Of a stretch of 64,000 nucleotides of DNA, positions 8,867 through 17,790 are shown in pieces. Each line of letters begins with the position of its first letter. Positions within the stretch are counted from its first letter, which is position 1. The stretch is from positions 14,186 to 78,185 of the forward strand of contig NZ_JOIX01000032.1 in assembly GCF_000720175.1 (NCBI RefSeq), given 5' to 3'. The notes under the pieces are model-generated. The model saw only the letters and a program-made list of their open reading frames with translations, did not search any database and was not told the DNA's origin. This DNA comes from Streptomyces sp. NRRL S-337. GTDB taxonomy: Bacteria > Actinomycetota > Actinomycetes > Streptomycetales > Streptomycetaceae. The position numbers were made by a program, and so were the translations under genes.

Positions 8867-9044
8867 CGTTCGCTTCCTCCCCGGTGTCGTACGGGCCCGC
8901 CCTGGCGCGGCCCGGCTCCTTCACGAGCGCCCGGCGCCGCACTCCCCGGGACGGGGGCGTACGGCGCCGGGCGCGGTCACTCTCCTGGCCGGGCGGCCAC
9001 CGCGGTGGCCGCCCGGCCGAACGTCGGCGATCGGCTCGGGCCGG

Positions 9045-9620
9045 TCAGACGTTGACGCCGAAGTCCTGGGCGATACCGCGCAGGCCGGAGGCGTAGCCCT
9101 GGCCGATGGCGCGGAACTTCCACTCCGCGCCGTTGCGGTACAGCTCGCCGAAGACCATGGCGGTCTCGGTCGAGGCGTCCTCGCTCAGGTCGTAGCGCGC
9201 CAGCTCGTTGCCGTCGGCCTGGTTGACCACGCGGATGAAGGCGTTGCGGACCTGGCCGAAGCTCTGCTGGCGGGTCTCGGCGTCGTAGATCGACACCGGG
9301 AAGACGATCTTGGCGACATCGGCCGGCACGGCGGCGAGGTTCACCTTGATCTGCTCGTCGTCGCCCTCGCCCTCGCCGGTGATGTTGTCACCGGTGTGTT
9401 CGACCGAACCGTCCGGGCTCTTCAGGTTGTTGAAGAACACGAAGTTCTGGTCGTTGGCCACCTTGCCCTGGTCGTTCGTCAGCAGGGCGCTGGCGTCCAG
9501 GTCGAAGTCCGTACCGGTGGTGGTACGCGCGTCCCAGCCCAGACCGACGACGACCGCGGTCAGATTGGGGGCTTCCTTCGTCAGCGAGACGTTGCCGCCC
9601 TTGCTGAGGCTGACTCCCAC
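9045..9620 (-). CDS. terD: TerD family calcium-binding stress protein (copy 2)
   Basis: A 191-residue TerD protein from GTG 9620 ([20 protein letters not shown]), chosen because a GGGAGGA ribosome site lies just upstream and the length then equals the neighbouring paralogue; the longer frame to 9674 lacks a site. Motifs: [49 protein letters not shown]. Very similar to the 8291-8866 product. As the first gene of the minus-strand TerD-TerD-DUF475-TerD-like set, its promoter (9681-9700) likely drives the group, although a 178-bp gap before the second terD could hold another promoter. Confidence 0.95.
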   Translation of the reverse strand: MGVSLSKGGNVSLTKEAPNLTAVVVGLGWDARTTTGTDFDLDASALLTNDQGKVANDQNFVFFNNLKSPDGSVEHTGDNITGEGEGDDEQIKVNLAAVPADVAKIVFPVSIYDAETRQQSFGQVRNAFIRVVNQADGNELARYDLSEDASTETAMVFGELYRNGAEWKFRAIGQGYASGLRGIAQDFGVNV

Positions 9621-9680
9621 GAGTCCTCCCGTAGATTCGAGGGGTACGTAGAGATCTGCGCCCCCATCGTGCATGGCATC

Positions 9681-9700
9681 GGATCAACGAATTGATCCTA
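9681..9700 (-). promoter_or_regulatory. terD promoter: TAGGAT -10 overlapped by palindrome GGATCAA-CGAA-TTGATCC
   Basis: A perfect 7-bp inverted repeat with a 4-bp spacer (9681-9698) overlaps a minus-strand TAGGAT hexamer (9700-9695), a typical Streptomyces -10 box, about 75 bp before the terD GTG. No TTGACA-like -35 is visible at the right distance, suggesting an alternative sigma factor or an activator. The overlap would let a repressor block the promoter. Confidence 0.5.
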
Positions 9701-9790
9701 GTGACCGGTTCCCACCGATTGCAGATATCGCACCTGGATCGCTGCGGATGTCGGCGCGGCGGGCACCGGCGGGTGGGAGCGCGCCCCGGC

Positions 9791-10249
9791 TCAGAGGGCT
9801 TCGAGGGCCTTGACGTAGTCGTTCAGGTCGCGGGCGTCGGGCAGGCCGTTGACGACCGTCCAGCGGACCACGCCCTCCTTGTCGATGACGAAGGTGCCGC
9901 GCACCGCGCAGCCCTTCTCCTCGTCGAAGACGCCGTAGGCGCGGGAGGCCTCGCCGTGCGGCCAGAAGTCCGACAGCAGCGGGTACTCCAGGCCCTCCTG
10001 CTCGGCGAAGACGCGCAGCGAGAACGGGGAGTCGTTGGAGACGGCCAGCAGCTGGACGTCGTCGTTGACGAACTTCGGCAGCTCGTCGCGCAGGGCGCAC
10101 AGCTCGCCGGTGCACACGCCGGTGAAGGCGAACGGGTAGAAGAGGAGGACGACGGCCTTCTCACCGCGGAAGTCGGAGAGCTTGACCAGCTCGCCGTGCT
10201 GGTTCTTCAGCTCGAAATCCGGAGCCTTCGTGCCGACCTCGATCGCCAT
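9791..10249 (-). CDS. ahpE: AhpE-type peroxiredoxin
   Basis: A 152-residue thioredoxin-fold peroxidase from ATG 10249 (MAIEVGTKAPDFEL). The peroxidatic cysteine is in YPFAFTGVCTGEL, and LSDFWPHGEASRAYGVF, RGTFVIDKEGVVRW are close to mycobacterial AhpE. It reduces hydrogen peroxide, organic peroxides and peroxynitrite in the cytosol, usually recycled by mycothiol/mycoredoxin in actinobacteria. Two further cysteines (ELCAL, KGCAVRG) could act as resolving residues, unlike the one-Cys mycobacterial form. It lies between the Ter island and DUF3052/aceE, all except aceE on the minus strand, with a hairpin terminator separating it from DUF3052. Confidence 0.92.
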   Translation of the reverse strand: MAIEVGTKAPDFELKNQHGELVKLSDFRGEKAVVLLFYPFAFTGVCTGELCALRDELPKFVNDDVQLLAVSNDSPFSLRVFAEQEGLEYPLLSDFWPHGEASRAYGVFDEEKGCAVRGTFVIDKEGVVRWTVVNGLPDARDLNDYVKALEAL

Positions 10250-10336
10250 GGGGGTGCATCCCTTCCGCTCACGCTCAACAGAACGCGACCACCCTACGCG
10301 CCGGGGCGCCCCGTCGGGGACCCGGTCCGAGCGGGG

Positions 10337-10372
10337 CCGAGCCCCCTCCGGAACAGGGCGGAGGGGGCTCGG
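10337..10372 (-). terminator. hairpin terminator after the DUF3052 gene
   Basis: A perfect 14-bp GC stem (10337-10350 with 10359-10372) and an 8-base loop lie just past the DUF3052 stop on the minus strand. There is no T-run, which is usual for Streptomyces terminators. Confidence 0.75.
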
Positions 10373-10394
10373 TGGCGAGTGAGGGGCCTGCGGC

Positions 10395-10826
10395 TCAGCG
10401 CTTGCCGGACTTGGGCGTGACCAGCCGGCTGCCCGTCCAGTCCTTGCCCGCGTTGATGCTCCGGGTCTGCGACAGGCCCGCGGTCTGCGCGGCTTCGTTG
10501 ATGTCGCTGGGCTCGATGTAGCCGTCACGGCCGGTCTTGGGCGTCATCAGCCAGATCTGGCCGCCCTCGTCGATCAGACCGATGGCATCCACCAGCGCGT
10601 CCGTGAGGTCGCCGTCTTCATCGCGGAACCACAGCAGAACGACGTCGGCCACATCGTCGTAGTCCTCGTCGACGAGATCCTGGCCGATCACGGTCTCAAT
10701 GGCTTCGCGGAGATCCTGATCGACGTCATCGTCGTAGCCGATCTCCTGGACCACCTGTCCGGGCTCGAACCCCAGCCTGGCGGCAGGGTTGGTCCGCTCC
10801 TCCGCGTGGTCCGCGGTCGCGCTCAC
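10395..10826 (-). CDS. DUF3052 family protein
   Basis: A 143-residue soluble acidic protein from GTG 10826 with an AGGAGG site 6 bases upstream. Sequence blocks are ARLGFEPGQVVQEIGYDDDVDQ, DYDDVADVVLLWFRDEDGDLTDALVDA, GLIDEGGQIWLMTPKTG and SDINEAAQTAGLSQTRS. DUF3052 proteins are small, actinobacterial, and usually adjacent to aceE as here; function is not established. No signal peptide, membrane segment or catalytic motif is visible. It is divergent from aceE across a 519-bp region, so the two may share regulation. Confidence 0.88.
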   Translation of the reverse strand: MSATADHAEERTNPAARLGFEPGQVVQEIGYDDDVDQDLREAIETVIGQDLVDEDYDDVADVVLLWFRDEDGDLTDALVDAIGLIDEGGQIWLMTPKTGRDGYIEPSDINEAAQTAGLSQTRSINAGKDWTGSRLVTPKSGKR

Positions 10827-11345
10827 GGATTGCCTCCTGTCATGTTTCGGAAAATGCTCGGGGACCCCGCGCGTGCGCGGAGCATTGGGCGTAGTCCACA
10901 CGGGCCGGGCGGATCGCGCAAGTACCCGGCGGTCCAGACCGCCGAAACGGTGACGTTTCGCGGCGTCTCGCCGCAACCGCGACCCCCGGGAGACAGGGTG
11001 AAGTGATTCACACCACAGCGTTCTGCGGGGTTTATCGGGTAGATGCGCGCGACTGGTCCCTTCGGGGGGTGGCCGGGCCCGGTGCCGGATCTCATTTCGG
11101 AGGGCGTACGTCCGTACGCGAAGCACTTTCGACGTGGGCGTATGGTTGCGATTTGGCCGACCTGAGAAATCGGCCTTTTCAGCGCCATCTCTCAGCGGAT
11201 GGTTACCCATCGGTAGAGGTGACGTATCGCTGTGGCTCGGTACACGATGGAAGACGGCGCGACACCAAGGCAGAGACAGCATTCGTCCCGTGCACGGCAT
11301 GAATAACGTGCGGAGCACGACACGACCCGAACACGAAGGAACAGC
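10827..11345. promoter_or_regulatory. 519-bp divergent control region of DUF3052 and aceE with three inverted repeats
   Basis: No gene is supported here. Three inverted repeats are visible: a Crp-like GTGA-N6-TCAC at 10998-11011 (with the flanking A giving TCACA); GCGTACG-TC-CGTACGC at 11104-11119; and GGCCGA-N9-TCGGCC at 11155-11175 followed by TTTTC, which could be an operator or a leader attenuator. The aceE GTG at 11346 has only a weak AAGGAA-type ribosome site. Confidence 0.55.
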
Positions 11346-14078
11346 GTGGCTTCCGGATCCGATCGAAACCCGATCATCATTGGCGGCCTTCCCAGCCAGG
11401 TCCCGGACTTCGATCCCGAAGAGACCCAGGAATGGCTCGACTCGCTCGACGCGGCCGTCGACGAGCGAGGCCGGGAACGTGCCCGCTATCTCATGCTCCG
11501 GCTGATCGAGCGGGCCCGCGAGAAGCGCGTGGCCGTGCCGGAGATGCGCAGCACGGACTACGTCAACACCATCGCGACCAAGGACGAGCCGTTCTTCCCC
11601 GGCAACGAGGAGATCGAGCGCAAGGTCCTCAACGCGACCCGGTGGAACGCCGCCGTCATGGTGTCCCGCGCCCAGCGTCCCGGCATCGGCGTCGGCGGTC
11701 ACATCGCCACCTTCGCGTCCTCCGCCTCCCTCTACGACGTGGGCTTCAACCACTTCTTCCGGGGCAAGGACGAGGGTGACGGCGGCGACCAGATCTTCTT
11801 CCAGGGCCACGCCTCCCCCGGTGTCTACGCCCGCGCGTTCCTCCTCGACCGGCTGACCGAGGCCCAGCTGGACGCCTTCCGTCAGGAGAAGTCCAAGGCC
11901 CCCAACGGCCTGTCCAGCTACCCGCACCCGCGGCTGATGCCGGACTTCTGGGAGTTCCCGACCGTCTCGATGGGCCTCGGCCCGCTCGGGGCGATCTACC
12001 AGGCCCGGATGAACCGCTACATGGAGGCCCGCGGCATCGCCGACACCTCCAAGTCGCACGTGTGGGCCTACCTCGGCGACGGCGAGATGGACGAGCCCGA
12101 GTCGCTCGGCCAGCTGTCCATCGCCGCCCGCGAGGGCCTGGACAACCTGACCTTCGTCGTGAACTGCAACCTGCAGCGCCTGGACGGCCCGGTCCGCGGC
12201 AACGGCAAGATCATGCAGGAGCTGGAGTCGCAGTTCCGCGGCGCGGGCTGGAACGTCATCAAGCTGGTCTGGGACCGCAGCTGGGACCCGCTGCTCGCGC
12301 AGGACCGCGACGGCATCCTGGTCAACAAGCTCAACAGCACCCCCGACGGCCAGTTCCAGACCTACGCGACCGAGACCGGCGCGTACATCCGCGAGCACTT
12401 CTTCGGCGACGACCACCGCCTGCGGAAGATGGTCGAGAACATGACCGACGACCAGATCCTGCACCTGGGCCGCGGCGGTCACGACCACAAGAAGATCTAC
12501 GCGGCCTATGCGGCGGCCAAGGCGCACAAGGGCCAGCCGACCGTGATCCTCGCGCAGACCGTCAAGGGCTGGACGCTCGGCCCGAACTTCGAGGGCCGCA
12601 ACGCGACCCACCAGATGAAGAAGCTGACGGTCGACGACCTCAAGGGCTTCCGCGACCGGCTGCACCTGCCGATCCCGGACAAGGACCTGGAGGACGGCCT
12701 GCCGCCGTACTACCACCCGGGCCGCGACTCCGAAGAGATCCAGTACATGCACGACCGGCGCAAGTCGCTGGGCGGGTACGTGCCCACCCGTGTCGTGCGC
12801 GCCAAGCCGCTGGCGCTGCCGGACGACAAGGCCTACGCGGGTGCCAAGAAGGGCTCGGGCCAGCAGAAGATCGCCACGACCATGGCGTTCGTCCGCATCC
12901 TGAAGGACCTCATGCGGGACAAGGAGATCGGCAAGCGCTTCGTGCCGATCGCGCCCGACGAGTACCGCACCTTCGGCATGGACGCGTTCTTCCCGTCGGC
13001 CAAGATCTACAACCCGCTGGGCCAGCAGTACGAGTCGGTGGACCGCGAACTTCTCCTGGCCTACAAGGAGTCGCCGACCGGCCAGATGCTGCACGACGGC
13101 ATCACCGAGGCGGGCTGCACGGCCTCGCTGATCGCGGCCGGCTCCGCCTATGCCACGCACGGTGAGCCGCTGATCCCGGTCTACGTCTTCTACTCGATGT
13201 TCGGGTTCCAGCGCACCGGTGACCAGTTCTGGCAGATGGCCGACCAGCTGGCGCGCGGTTTCGTGCTCGGCGCGACCGCGGGTCGTACCACGCTGACCGG
13301 TGAGGGCCTCCAGCACGCCGACGGCCACTCCCAGCTGCTGGCCTCGACGAACCCGGCCTGTGTCGCCTACGACCCGGCCTACGGTTACGAGATCGCGCAC
13401 ATCGTCAAGGACGGTCTGCGGCGGATGTACGGCGAGAACGCCGAGGACATCTTCTACTACCTGACCGTCTACAACGAGCCGATCCAGCACCCCGCGGAGC
13501 CGGCCGACGTCGACGTCGAGGGCATCCTCAAGGGTCTGCACCGCATCAAGGCCGGCGAGAAGGGCGAGCACGCGGCCCAGATCCTCGCTTCCGGCGTCGC
13601 GGTGCCGTGGGCGGTCGAGGCCCAGCAGATCCTCGCGGACGAGTGGAACGTCAAGGCCGATGTGTGGTCGGCGACCTCCTGGAACGAGCTGCGCCGCGAC
13701 GCGGTGGACGTCGAGGAGCACAACCTGCTGCACCCGGAGGAGGAGCAGCGCGTCCCGTACGTGACGCAGAAGCTCCAGGGCGCCGAGGGCCCGAAGGTCG
13801 CGGTGTCGGACTGGATGCGTTCCGTCCCGGACCAGATCTCCCGCTGGGTCCCGGGTACGTACCAGTCGCTGGGCGCCGACGGCTTCGGCTTCGCGGACAC
13901 CCGTGGTGCGGCCCGTCGCTTCTTCCACATCGACGCGCAGTCCATCGTCCTGAGCGTGCTCACCGAGCTCGCCAAGGAGGGCAAGGTCGACCGTTCCCTG
14001 CTGAAGCAGGCCATCGACCGCTACCAGCTCCTGGACGTCGCGGCCGCCGACGCGGGTGAGGCCGGCGGCGACGCCTGA
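11346..14078 (+). CDS. aceE: pyruvate dehydrogenase E1 component, homodimeric type
   Basis: A 910-residue single-chain E1 (GTG start). It decarboxylates pyruvate with thiamine diphosphate and acetylates the lipoyl E2 of the pyruvate dehydrogenase complex in the cytosol. The ThDP-binding motif runs from [12 protein letters not shown] to [17 protein letters not shown] (about 240-290). Other family landmarks are the N-terminal [39 protein letters not shown], and [14 protein letters not shown]. Length and lack of an alpha/beta split match the AceE type used by actinobacteria. Acetyl-CoA output fits the nearby fatty acid synthase genes. A long antisense frame across it is a GC shadow. A strong hairpin follows at 14113. 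Confidence 0.98.
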   Translation: MASGSDRNPIIIGGLPSQVPDFDPEETQEWLDSLDAAVDERGRERARYLMLRLIERAREKRVAVPEMRSTDYVNTIATKDEPFFPGNEEIERKVLNATRWNAAVMVSRAQRPGIGVGGHIATFASSASLYDVGFNHFFRGKDEGDGGDQIFFQGHASPGVYARAFLLDRLTEAQLDAFRQEKSKAPNGLSSYPHPRLMPDFWEFPTVSMGLGPLGAIYQARMNRYMEARGIADTSKSHVWAYLGDGEMDEPESLGQLSIAAREGLDNLTFVVNCNLQRLDGPVRGNGKIMQELESQFRGAGWNVIKLVWDRSWDPLLAQDRDGILVNKLNSTPDGQFQTYATETGAYIREHFFGDDHRLRKMVENMTDDQILHLGRGGHDHKKIYAAYAAAKAHKGQPTVILAQTVKGWTLGPNFEGRNATHQMKKLTVDDLKGFRDRLHLPIPDKDLEDGLPPYYHPGRDSEEIQYMHDRRKSLGGYVPTRVVRAKPLALPDDKAYAGAKKGSGQQKIATTMAFVRILKDLMRDKEIGKRFVPIAPDEYRTFGMDAFFPSAKIYNPLGQQYESVDRELLLAYKESPTGQMLHDGITEAGCTASLIAAGSAYATHGEPLIPVYVFYSMFGFQRTGDQFWQMADQLARGFVLGATAGRTTLTGEGLQHADGHSQLLASTNPACVAYDPAYGYEIAHIVKDGLRRMYGENAEDIFYYLTVYNEPIQHPAEPADVDVEGILKGLHRIKAGEKGEHAAQILASGVAVPWAVEAQQILADEWNVKADVWSATSWNELRRDAVDVEEHNLLHPEEEQRVPYVTQKLQGAEGPKVAVSDWMRSVPDQISRWVPGTYQSLGADGFGFADTRGAARRFFHIDAQSIVLSVLTELAKEGKVDRSLLKQAIDRYQLLDVAAADAGEAGGDA

Positions 14079-14112
14079 TCCCCCCGCGGCCTGCCGCCGC
14101 ACCGCTTCCGTC

Positions 14113-14151
14113 GCGCCCCCCGGCCGGTGTCCTCCACCGGCCGGGGGGCGC
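14113..14151. terminator. bidirectional hairpin terminator between aceE and the I36 gene
   Basis: A perfect 17-bp stem (14113-14129 with 14135-14151) and a 5-base loop TCCTC sit between convergent genes, 34 bp after the aceE stop and 55 bp after the opposing gene. No T-run. Confidence 0.85.
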
Positions 14152-14206
14152 GGTGGTGTGCGGCCCGGCGGGCCGGCACCTCGCGGTGGGACCGCCGCTG
14201 CGCGGT

Positions 14207-14632
14207 TCATCGCTCCCACACCTTGAACGCCCTTACCTGGTAAGGGGATCGGGGCACCCAGGTGCCGCCGCCGGGGTAGGTGTTGTACTCGGCGGTCTCG
14301 GCGCACTCCGCGCTCTGGTACGTGGTGACCGGCCGGCCCATCCGGTTGGCGAACGAGGCGGCGCTGACGCCCTTGGGCAACGTGATGCAGCTTTCGATGT
14401 CGGTGTCGGACAGCTCGTGGGTCTGCCGCTTGCCGGTGAAGTCCGCCTTCGGCCAGAGGCACAGCTGCCCCGCCGCGCATTCGCCCGAGGCCGCGGCGGC
14501 GCGGCCGGTGGTGGCCGCGTGTGCGGGGACGGTGCCGAGCGCGGCCGGGAGGGTGAGCGCGGCGGCCAGGGTGGCGAGGCCGGTGAACAGGGCGGTGGCG
14601 GTGGTGGCGGACGTGCGCAGACGCAGACGCAT
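14207..14632 (-). CDS. secreted peptidase-inhibitor family I36-like protein
   Basis: A 141-residue secreted protein from ATG 14632 with a GGGAGAG site upstream. Residues 1-39 are a Sec signal peptide (MRLRLRTSATTATALFTGL then Ala/Leu core, AHA cleavage region). The mature part has the pattern ECAAGQLCLWPKADFTGKR, HELSDTDIESCITLP, SFANRMGRPVTTYQSAECAE, TYPGGGTWVPRSPY, the cysteine-bonded beta/gamma-crystallin-like fold of I36 inhibitors of metalloproteases common in Streptomyces. Actual inhibitory activity is not certain. It stands alone, convergent with aceE. Confidence 0.85.
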   Translation of the reverse strand: MRLRLRTSATTATALFTGLATLAAALTLPAALGTVPAHAATTGRAAAASGECAAGQLCLWPKADFTGKRQTHELSDTDIESCITLPKGVSAASFANRMGRPVTTYQSAECAETAEYNTYPGGGTWVPRSPYQVRAFKVWER

Positions 14633-15215
14633 AGGAATCTCTCCCCCGTGAGGTACGTGACGTGCCGCGGCGGGCGGGCTGCCCGCGGCGGGTTCGTCAT
14701 CGACCTTCGCCGGGCCGCGGGGCGATTGCCAAGGCCCGGCCGGGTCCACCACCCGGATCAGGTATGTGGACAAGCGGACCGGCCGGAAGCGGGGCTGCGG
14801 CGTACGAGGTTGACGTGGTGCGGGGCGGCCGGACGGGCCGCGGAAACCGTTCTTCGCGGCCGCCTTGCGGGCACGGGGGCAGGGGCGTCACCTGTAATGC
14901 GCGCAGGGGCCGGGCCCGGTTCCCGGCACGGCTCACCCGGATGAGGGATTCGGCGTTCCGGAAGGGGTCAACTGCCGCTTGGCGCCCGGAAGGTGGGCCG
15001 TGCGGTGGCCCGGGACGGGTGGTTGACACGGCCGGCCCCGCGGCTCCGCGCCGCGGCCAGGCGACGGCGGACACGCGGCGGGGGCGTAGGCAGCGGCGGA
15101 GCACGCGACGCTGGCGTACGCGACGGCGCGCGGCCGGCCGAGGAGTGCCTCGACCGGCCGCGCGCCGGGGTACTGCGGGTGGGCCCGGGGCGCTCAACGG
15201 CCCTCGGCGCCGGGG
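14633..15215. other. 583-bp intergenic region without a supported gene
   Basis: Frames here are Arg/Pro/Gly-rich and show no family motif, ribosome site or codon pattern of a real gene. It must hold the I36 promoter at its left end (minus strand) and the 3-prime region of the exporter at its right. No strong hairpin or repeat was picked out. Confidence 0.6.
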
Positions 15216-16817
15216 TCAGATGTGGCCGACGCCGGCACCAGCCTCGGCGTTCGCTCCGCGCTTGGTGAAGAGCGCAACGATCGCCGCGACGACCGCGACA
15301 CCGCAGGCGACGGTGAAGGCCAGGCCCATGCCGGACACGAAGGTGTCGTGCGCGACCGAGGTGATCTTCTGGGCGAACTCCGGCGGGGTGTGCTTCGGGA
15401 CCGGCGCGATACCGGCCGAGACCGCGTCCGAGACCTTCGGCATCTGGGCGGGCGGGATCGGCGGGAGGCCGGCCGACTGCCACTTGCCCGGGAGGTCGCT
15501 CTCCACGCGGGAGGCCATGACCGCCCCGAGCACGGCCGTACCGAGGCTGCCGCCGACCTGCATGGCGGCCTGCTGGAGGCCGCCGGCGACGCCGGAGAGC
15601 TCCAGGGGCGCGTTGCCGACGATGACCTCGGTGGCGCCGACCATGACGGGCGCGAGGCCGAGGCCGAGCAGGGCGAACCAGACGGACATCGGCCCGGTGC
15701 CGGTGTTGGTGTCGAGGCCGGACATGCCGTACGTCGCGATTGCGGTGAAGACCATGCCGCCGACCAGCGGGATGCGCGGGCCGAACTTGGTGATCAGGAC
15801 GCCTGCCAGCGGCGACGCGACGATCATCATGCCGGTGAGCGGGAGGAGGTGGAGGCCGCTGTCCACGGGGCTCATGCCGTGGACGTTCTGCAGGTAGAAC
15901 GTCACGAAGAACAGGCCGCCCATGAAGGCGAAGGCCATCAGCACCATGAGGATCGTGCCGGCGGTCAGCGGCACGGAGCGGAACATCCGCAGCGGGATGA
16001 GCGGTTCGCGGACCCTGGTCTCCAGGAGGGCGAACAGCGCGAACAGGACCACGGCCCCGATCAGGAAGCCCCAGGTCTTCATGTCACCCCATCCCCAGTC
16101 GGCCGCCTTGATCAGCGGCCAGATGAGGCAGAACATCGCGGCCGAGAGCAGCACGATGCCGGGGATGTCGAACGAGCGGGGGGCGTTCTCCGCGCGGTGG
16201 TCCTTGAGGATCACCAGGCCGAGGACCAGGGCCAGCACGCCGACCGGGACGTTGATGAAGAACACGGACTGCCAGTTGACGTGCTCGACCAGCAGTCCGC
16301 CGACTATGGGGCCGCCGGCGGTGGAGGCGCCGATGACCATGCCCCAGATGCCGATCGCCATGTTGAGCTTCTCGGCCGGGAAGGTGGCGCGCAGCAGTCC
16401 GAGGGCGGCGGGCATCAGCAGCGCGCCGAACAGGCCCTGGAACACGCGGAAGACGATGACCAGCGTGACCTGGCTGGAGAAGCCGATGGCTCCGGAGGCG
16501 GCGGCGAAACCGACGATGCCTATGAGGAAGGTCTGACGGTGACCGAAGCGGTCACCGAGCTTTCCGGCCGTGATCAGCGAGACGGCCAGCGCGAGCATGT
16601 AGCCGTTGGTGATCCACTGCACGTCGCCGAACGAGGCACCGAGGTCATCCTTGATCGCCGGGTTGGCGATGGCGACGATCGTGCCGTCCAGGGCCACCAT
16701 CATGACGCCGATGGCGACGGAGAAGAGGGTCAGCCACGGATGGCCTCGCAGCCCCCGCGGGGGCTCCGGTACGGGAAGTTCCGGCGCGGCGTGGGCGACC
16801 GGGGTCTGGGAACTCAT
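15216..16817 (-). CDS. MFS multidrug exporter, DHA2 (EmrB/QacA) family, 14 TM
   Basis: A 533-residue polytopic membrane protein with about 14 hydrophobic helices. DHA2 motifs are present: LDGTIVAIANPAIKDDLGAS in helix 1, WITNGYMLALAVSLITAGKLGDRFGHRQ (motif A), RVFQGLFGALLMPAALGLL (motif B), and the proton-antiport motif C GMVIGASTAGGPIVGGLL. It would extrude a hydrophobic compound using the proton gradient. A long periplasmic-side loop near residues 455-490 precedes the last helix. The start ATG at 16817 lies 115 bp from a divergent TetR gene with a palindrome between, the usual arrangement of a repressor and its exporter. Substrate unknown. Confidence 0.93.
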   Translation of the reverse strand: MSSQTPVAHAAPELPVPEPPRGLRGHPWLTLFSVAIGVMMVALDGTIVAIANPAIKDDLGASFGDVQWITNGYMLALAVSLITAGKLGDRFGHRQTFLIGIVGFAAASGAIGFSSQVTLVIVFRVFQGLFGALLMPAALGLLRATFPAEKLNMAIGIWGMVIGASTAGGPIVGGLLVEHVNWQSVFFINVPVGVLALVLGLVILKDHRAENAPRSFDIPGIVLLSAAMFCLIWPLIKAADWGWGDMKTWGFLIGAVVLFALFALLETRVREPLIPLRMFRSVPLTAGTILMVLMAFAFMGGLFFVTFYLQNVHGMSPVDSGLHLLPLTGMMIVASPLAGVLITKFGPRIPLVGGMVFTAIATYGMSGLDTNTGTGPMSVWFALLGLGLAPVMVGATEVIVGNAPLELSGVAGGLQQAAMQVGGSLGTAVLGAVMASRVESDLPGKWQSAGLPPIPPAQMPKVSDAVSAGIAPVPKHTPPEFAQKITSVAHDTFVSGMGLAFTVACGVAVVAAIVALFTKRGANAEAGAGVGHI

Positions 16818-16830
16818 ACCCCGAGGCTAA

Positions 16831-16845
16831 TGTCAGCGACTGACA
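16831..16845. promoter_or_regulatory. candidate TetR operator TGTCAG-CGA-CTGACA
   Basis: A perfect 6-bp inverted repeat 14 bp before the exporter ATG. A plus-strand TTGACA (16847-16852) directly adjoins it with GTAACT/TAACTG 17-18 bp downstream as a weak -10 for the tetR gene, and a further half-site-like TGTCA follows at 16875. Binding here would control both divergent genes. Confidence 0.55.
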
Positions 16846-16932
16846 ATTGACAAAGCAATCCATGAGTCGGTAACTGTCATCTCCCTCACAGGTAATCTGA
16901 GCAGCGAGAACACCACGGAAAGGCGGCGCAGG

Positions 16933-17592
16933 ATGGCCACCTCGACGCCGCAGACGGCCCCCGGAGGCGGACTGCGCGAACGCAAGAAGCAGCGCACCCG
17001 TGACGCCCTGATCCGCGCCGCGCTCGAACTGTTCACGGAGCAGGGCTACGAAGAGACGACCGTCGACGAGATCGCCGAGGCGGTGGACGTCTCCCAGAGG
17101 ACGTACTTCCGGTACTTCGCCAACAAGGAGGACGTCGCCTTCGCGGTCCAGGAGATGGTCGAGGCCCGCTTCCTCGACGAGCTGACCGCGCGGCCCGCCT
17201 CCGAGGATCCGCTGACGGCACTGCGCAGCGCGGTGCTGGTGGCTTGGGACGACATCGGCAGCGCCATCGCATCGGTGGTCCCGGTGGAGCTGCACATGCG
17301 GACGTACCGGATGATCGAGTCCACGCCCACGCTTGTGGCCTCCCATCTGCGGCGCTCGTCCGAGCTGGAGGAGCGGATCGCGGGACTGATCGCCCGGCGC
17401 GAGGGGCTGGACGTCGATGCCGATCCGCGGCCGCGGGTGCTGGTCGCCGCGTTCTGCGGGGTGATGCGGGTGGCCGGCAAGGTATGGGGCGAGGGTCCGG
17501 ACTGCAGCGTGGAGTCCATCCGTGAGCTGACCCAGTCCTATCTCGACCACATCCAGCCGGCGATCGGCGGCGACTGGCGCTCCGCCCGTTGA
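16933..17592 (+). CDS. TetR family transcriptional regulator (probable repressor of the adjacent exporter)
   Basis: A 219-residue regulator. Residues about 15-62 form a TetR N-terminal HTH: RKKQRTRDALIRAALELFTEQGYEETTVDEIAEAVDVSQRTYFRYFANKED, near the family consensus. The C-terminal ligand domain is not diagnostic. Divergent from the DHA2 exporter with a palindrome between, so regulation of the exporter and itself is the simplest inference. Inducer not known. Confidence 0.92.
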   Translation: MATSTPQTAPGGGLRERKKQRTRDALIRAALELFTEQGYEETTVDEIAEAVDVSQRTYFRYFANKEDVAFAVQEMVEARFLDELTARPASEDPLTALRSAVLVAWDDIGSAIASVVPVELHMRTYRMIESTPTLVASHLRRSSELEERIAGLIARREGLDVDADPRPRVLVAAFCGVMRVAGKVWGEGPDCSVESIRELTQSYLDHIQPAIGGDWRSAR

Positions 17593-17790
17593 GGCCGAAT
17601 CCCCCGCAACTACCCGTAACGGACAGCCGCCGCTGAGCAACCCATTAACCGCATGATGAGACCGCTCCTGCACGACTGAGCGCAGGAAATCGGCAATTCA
17701 TGTCCGGTTTGGTCGAAATACCCACCGCGAAACGTGATATCACTCACGGGCCCGGCAGCGTGCCTTCCTCGTCTCCTAGGGTGGCCCGCG

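Noticed and set aside
10827..14480. Minus-strand open frame running from DUF3052 back through aceE (1361 aa)
   Set aside because: Only its last 143 residues are a real gene, with a GTG and AGGAGG at 10826; the rest is antisense to aceE.
14697..15197. 166-residue minus-strand frame in the I36-exporter gap
   Set aside because: Arg/Pro-rich without motifs or start signal; treated as non-coding.
16813..16819. TCATACC at the exporter start as a further copy of the two-component motif
   Set aside because: It is formed by the start codon context and lacks the second copy and the flanking bases seen at 20180 and 38061.
15222..16850. Plus-strand frame (542 aa) antisense to the DHA2 exporter
   Set aside because: Composition is His/Asp/Glu/Gly-rich and repetitive, typical of antisense to membrane helices; the minus strand has DHA2 motifs.
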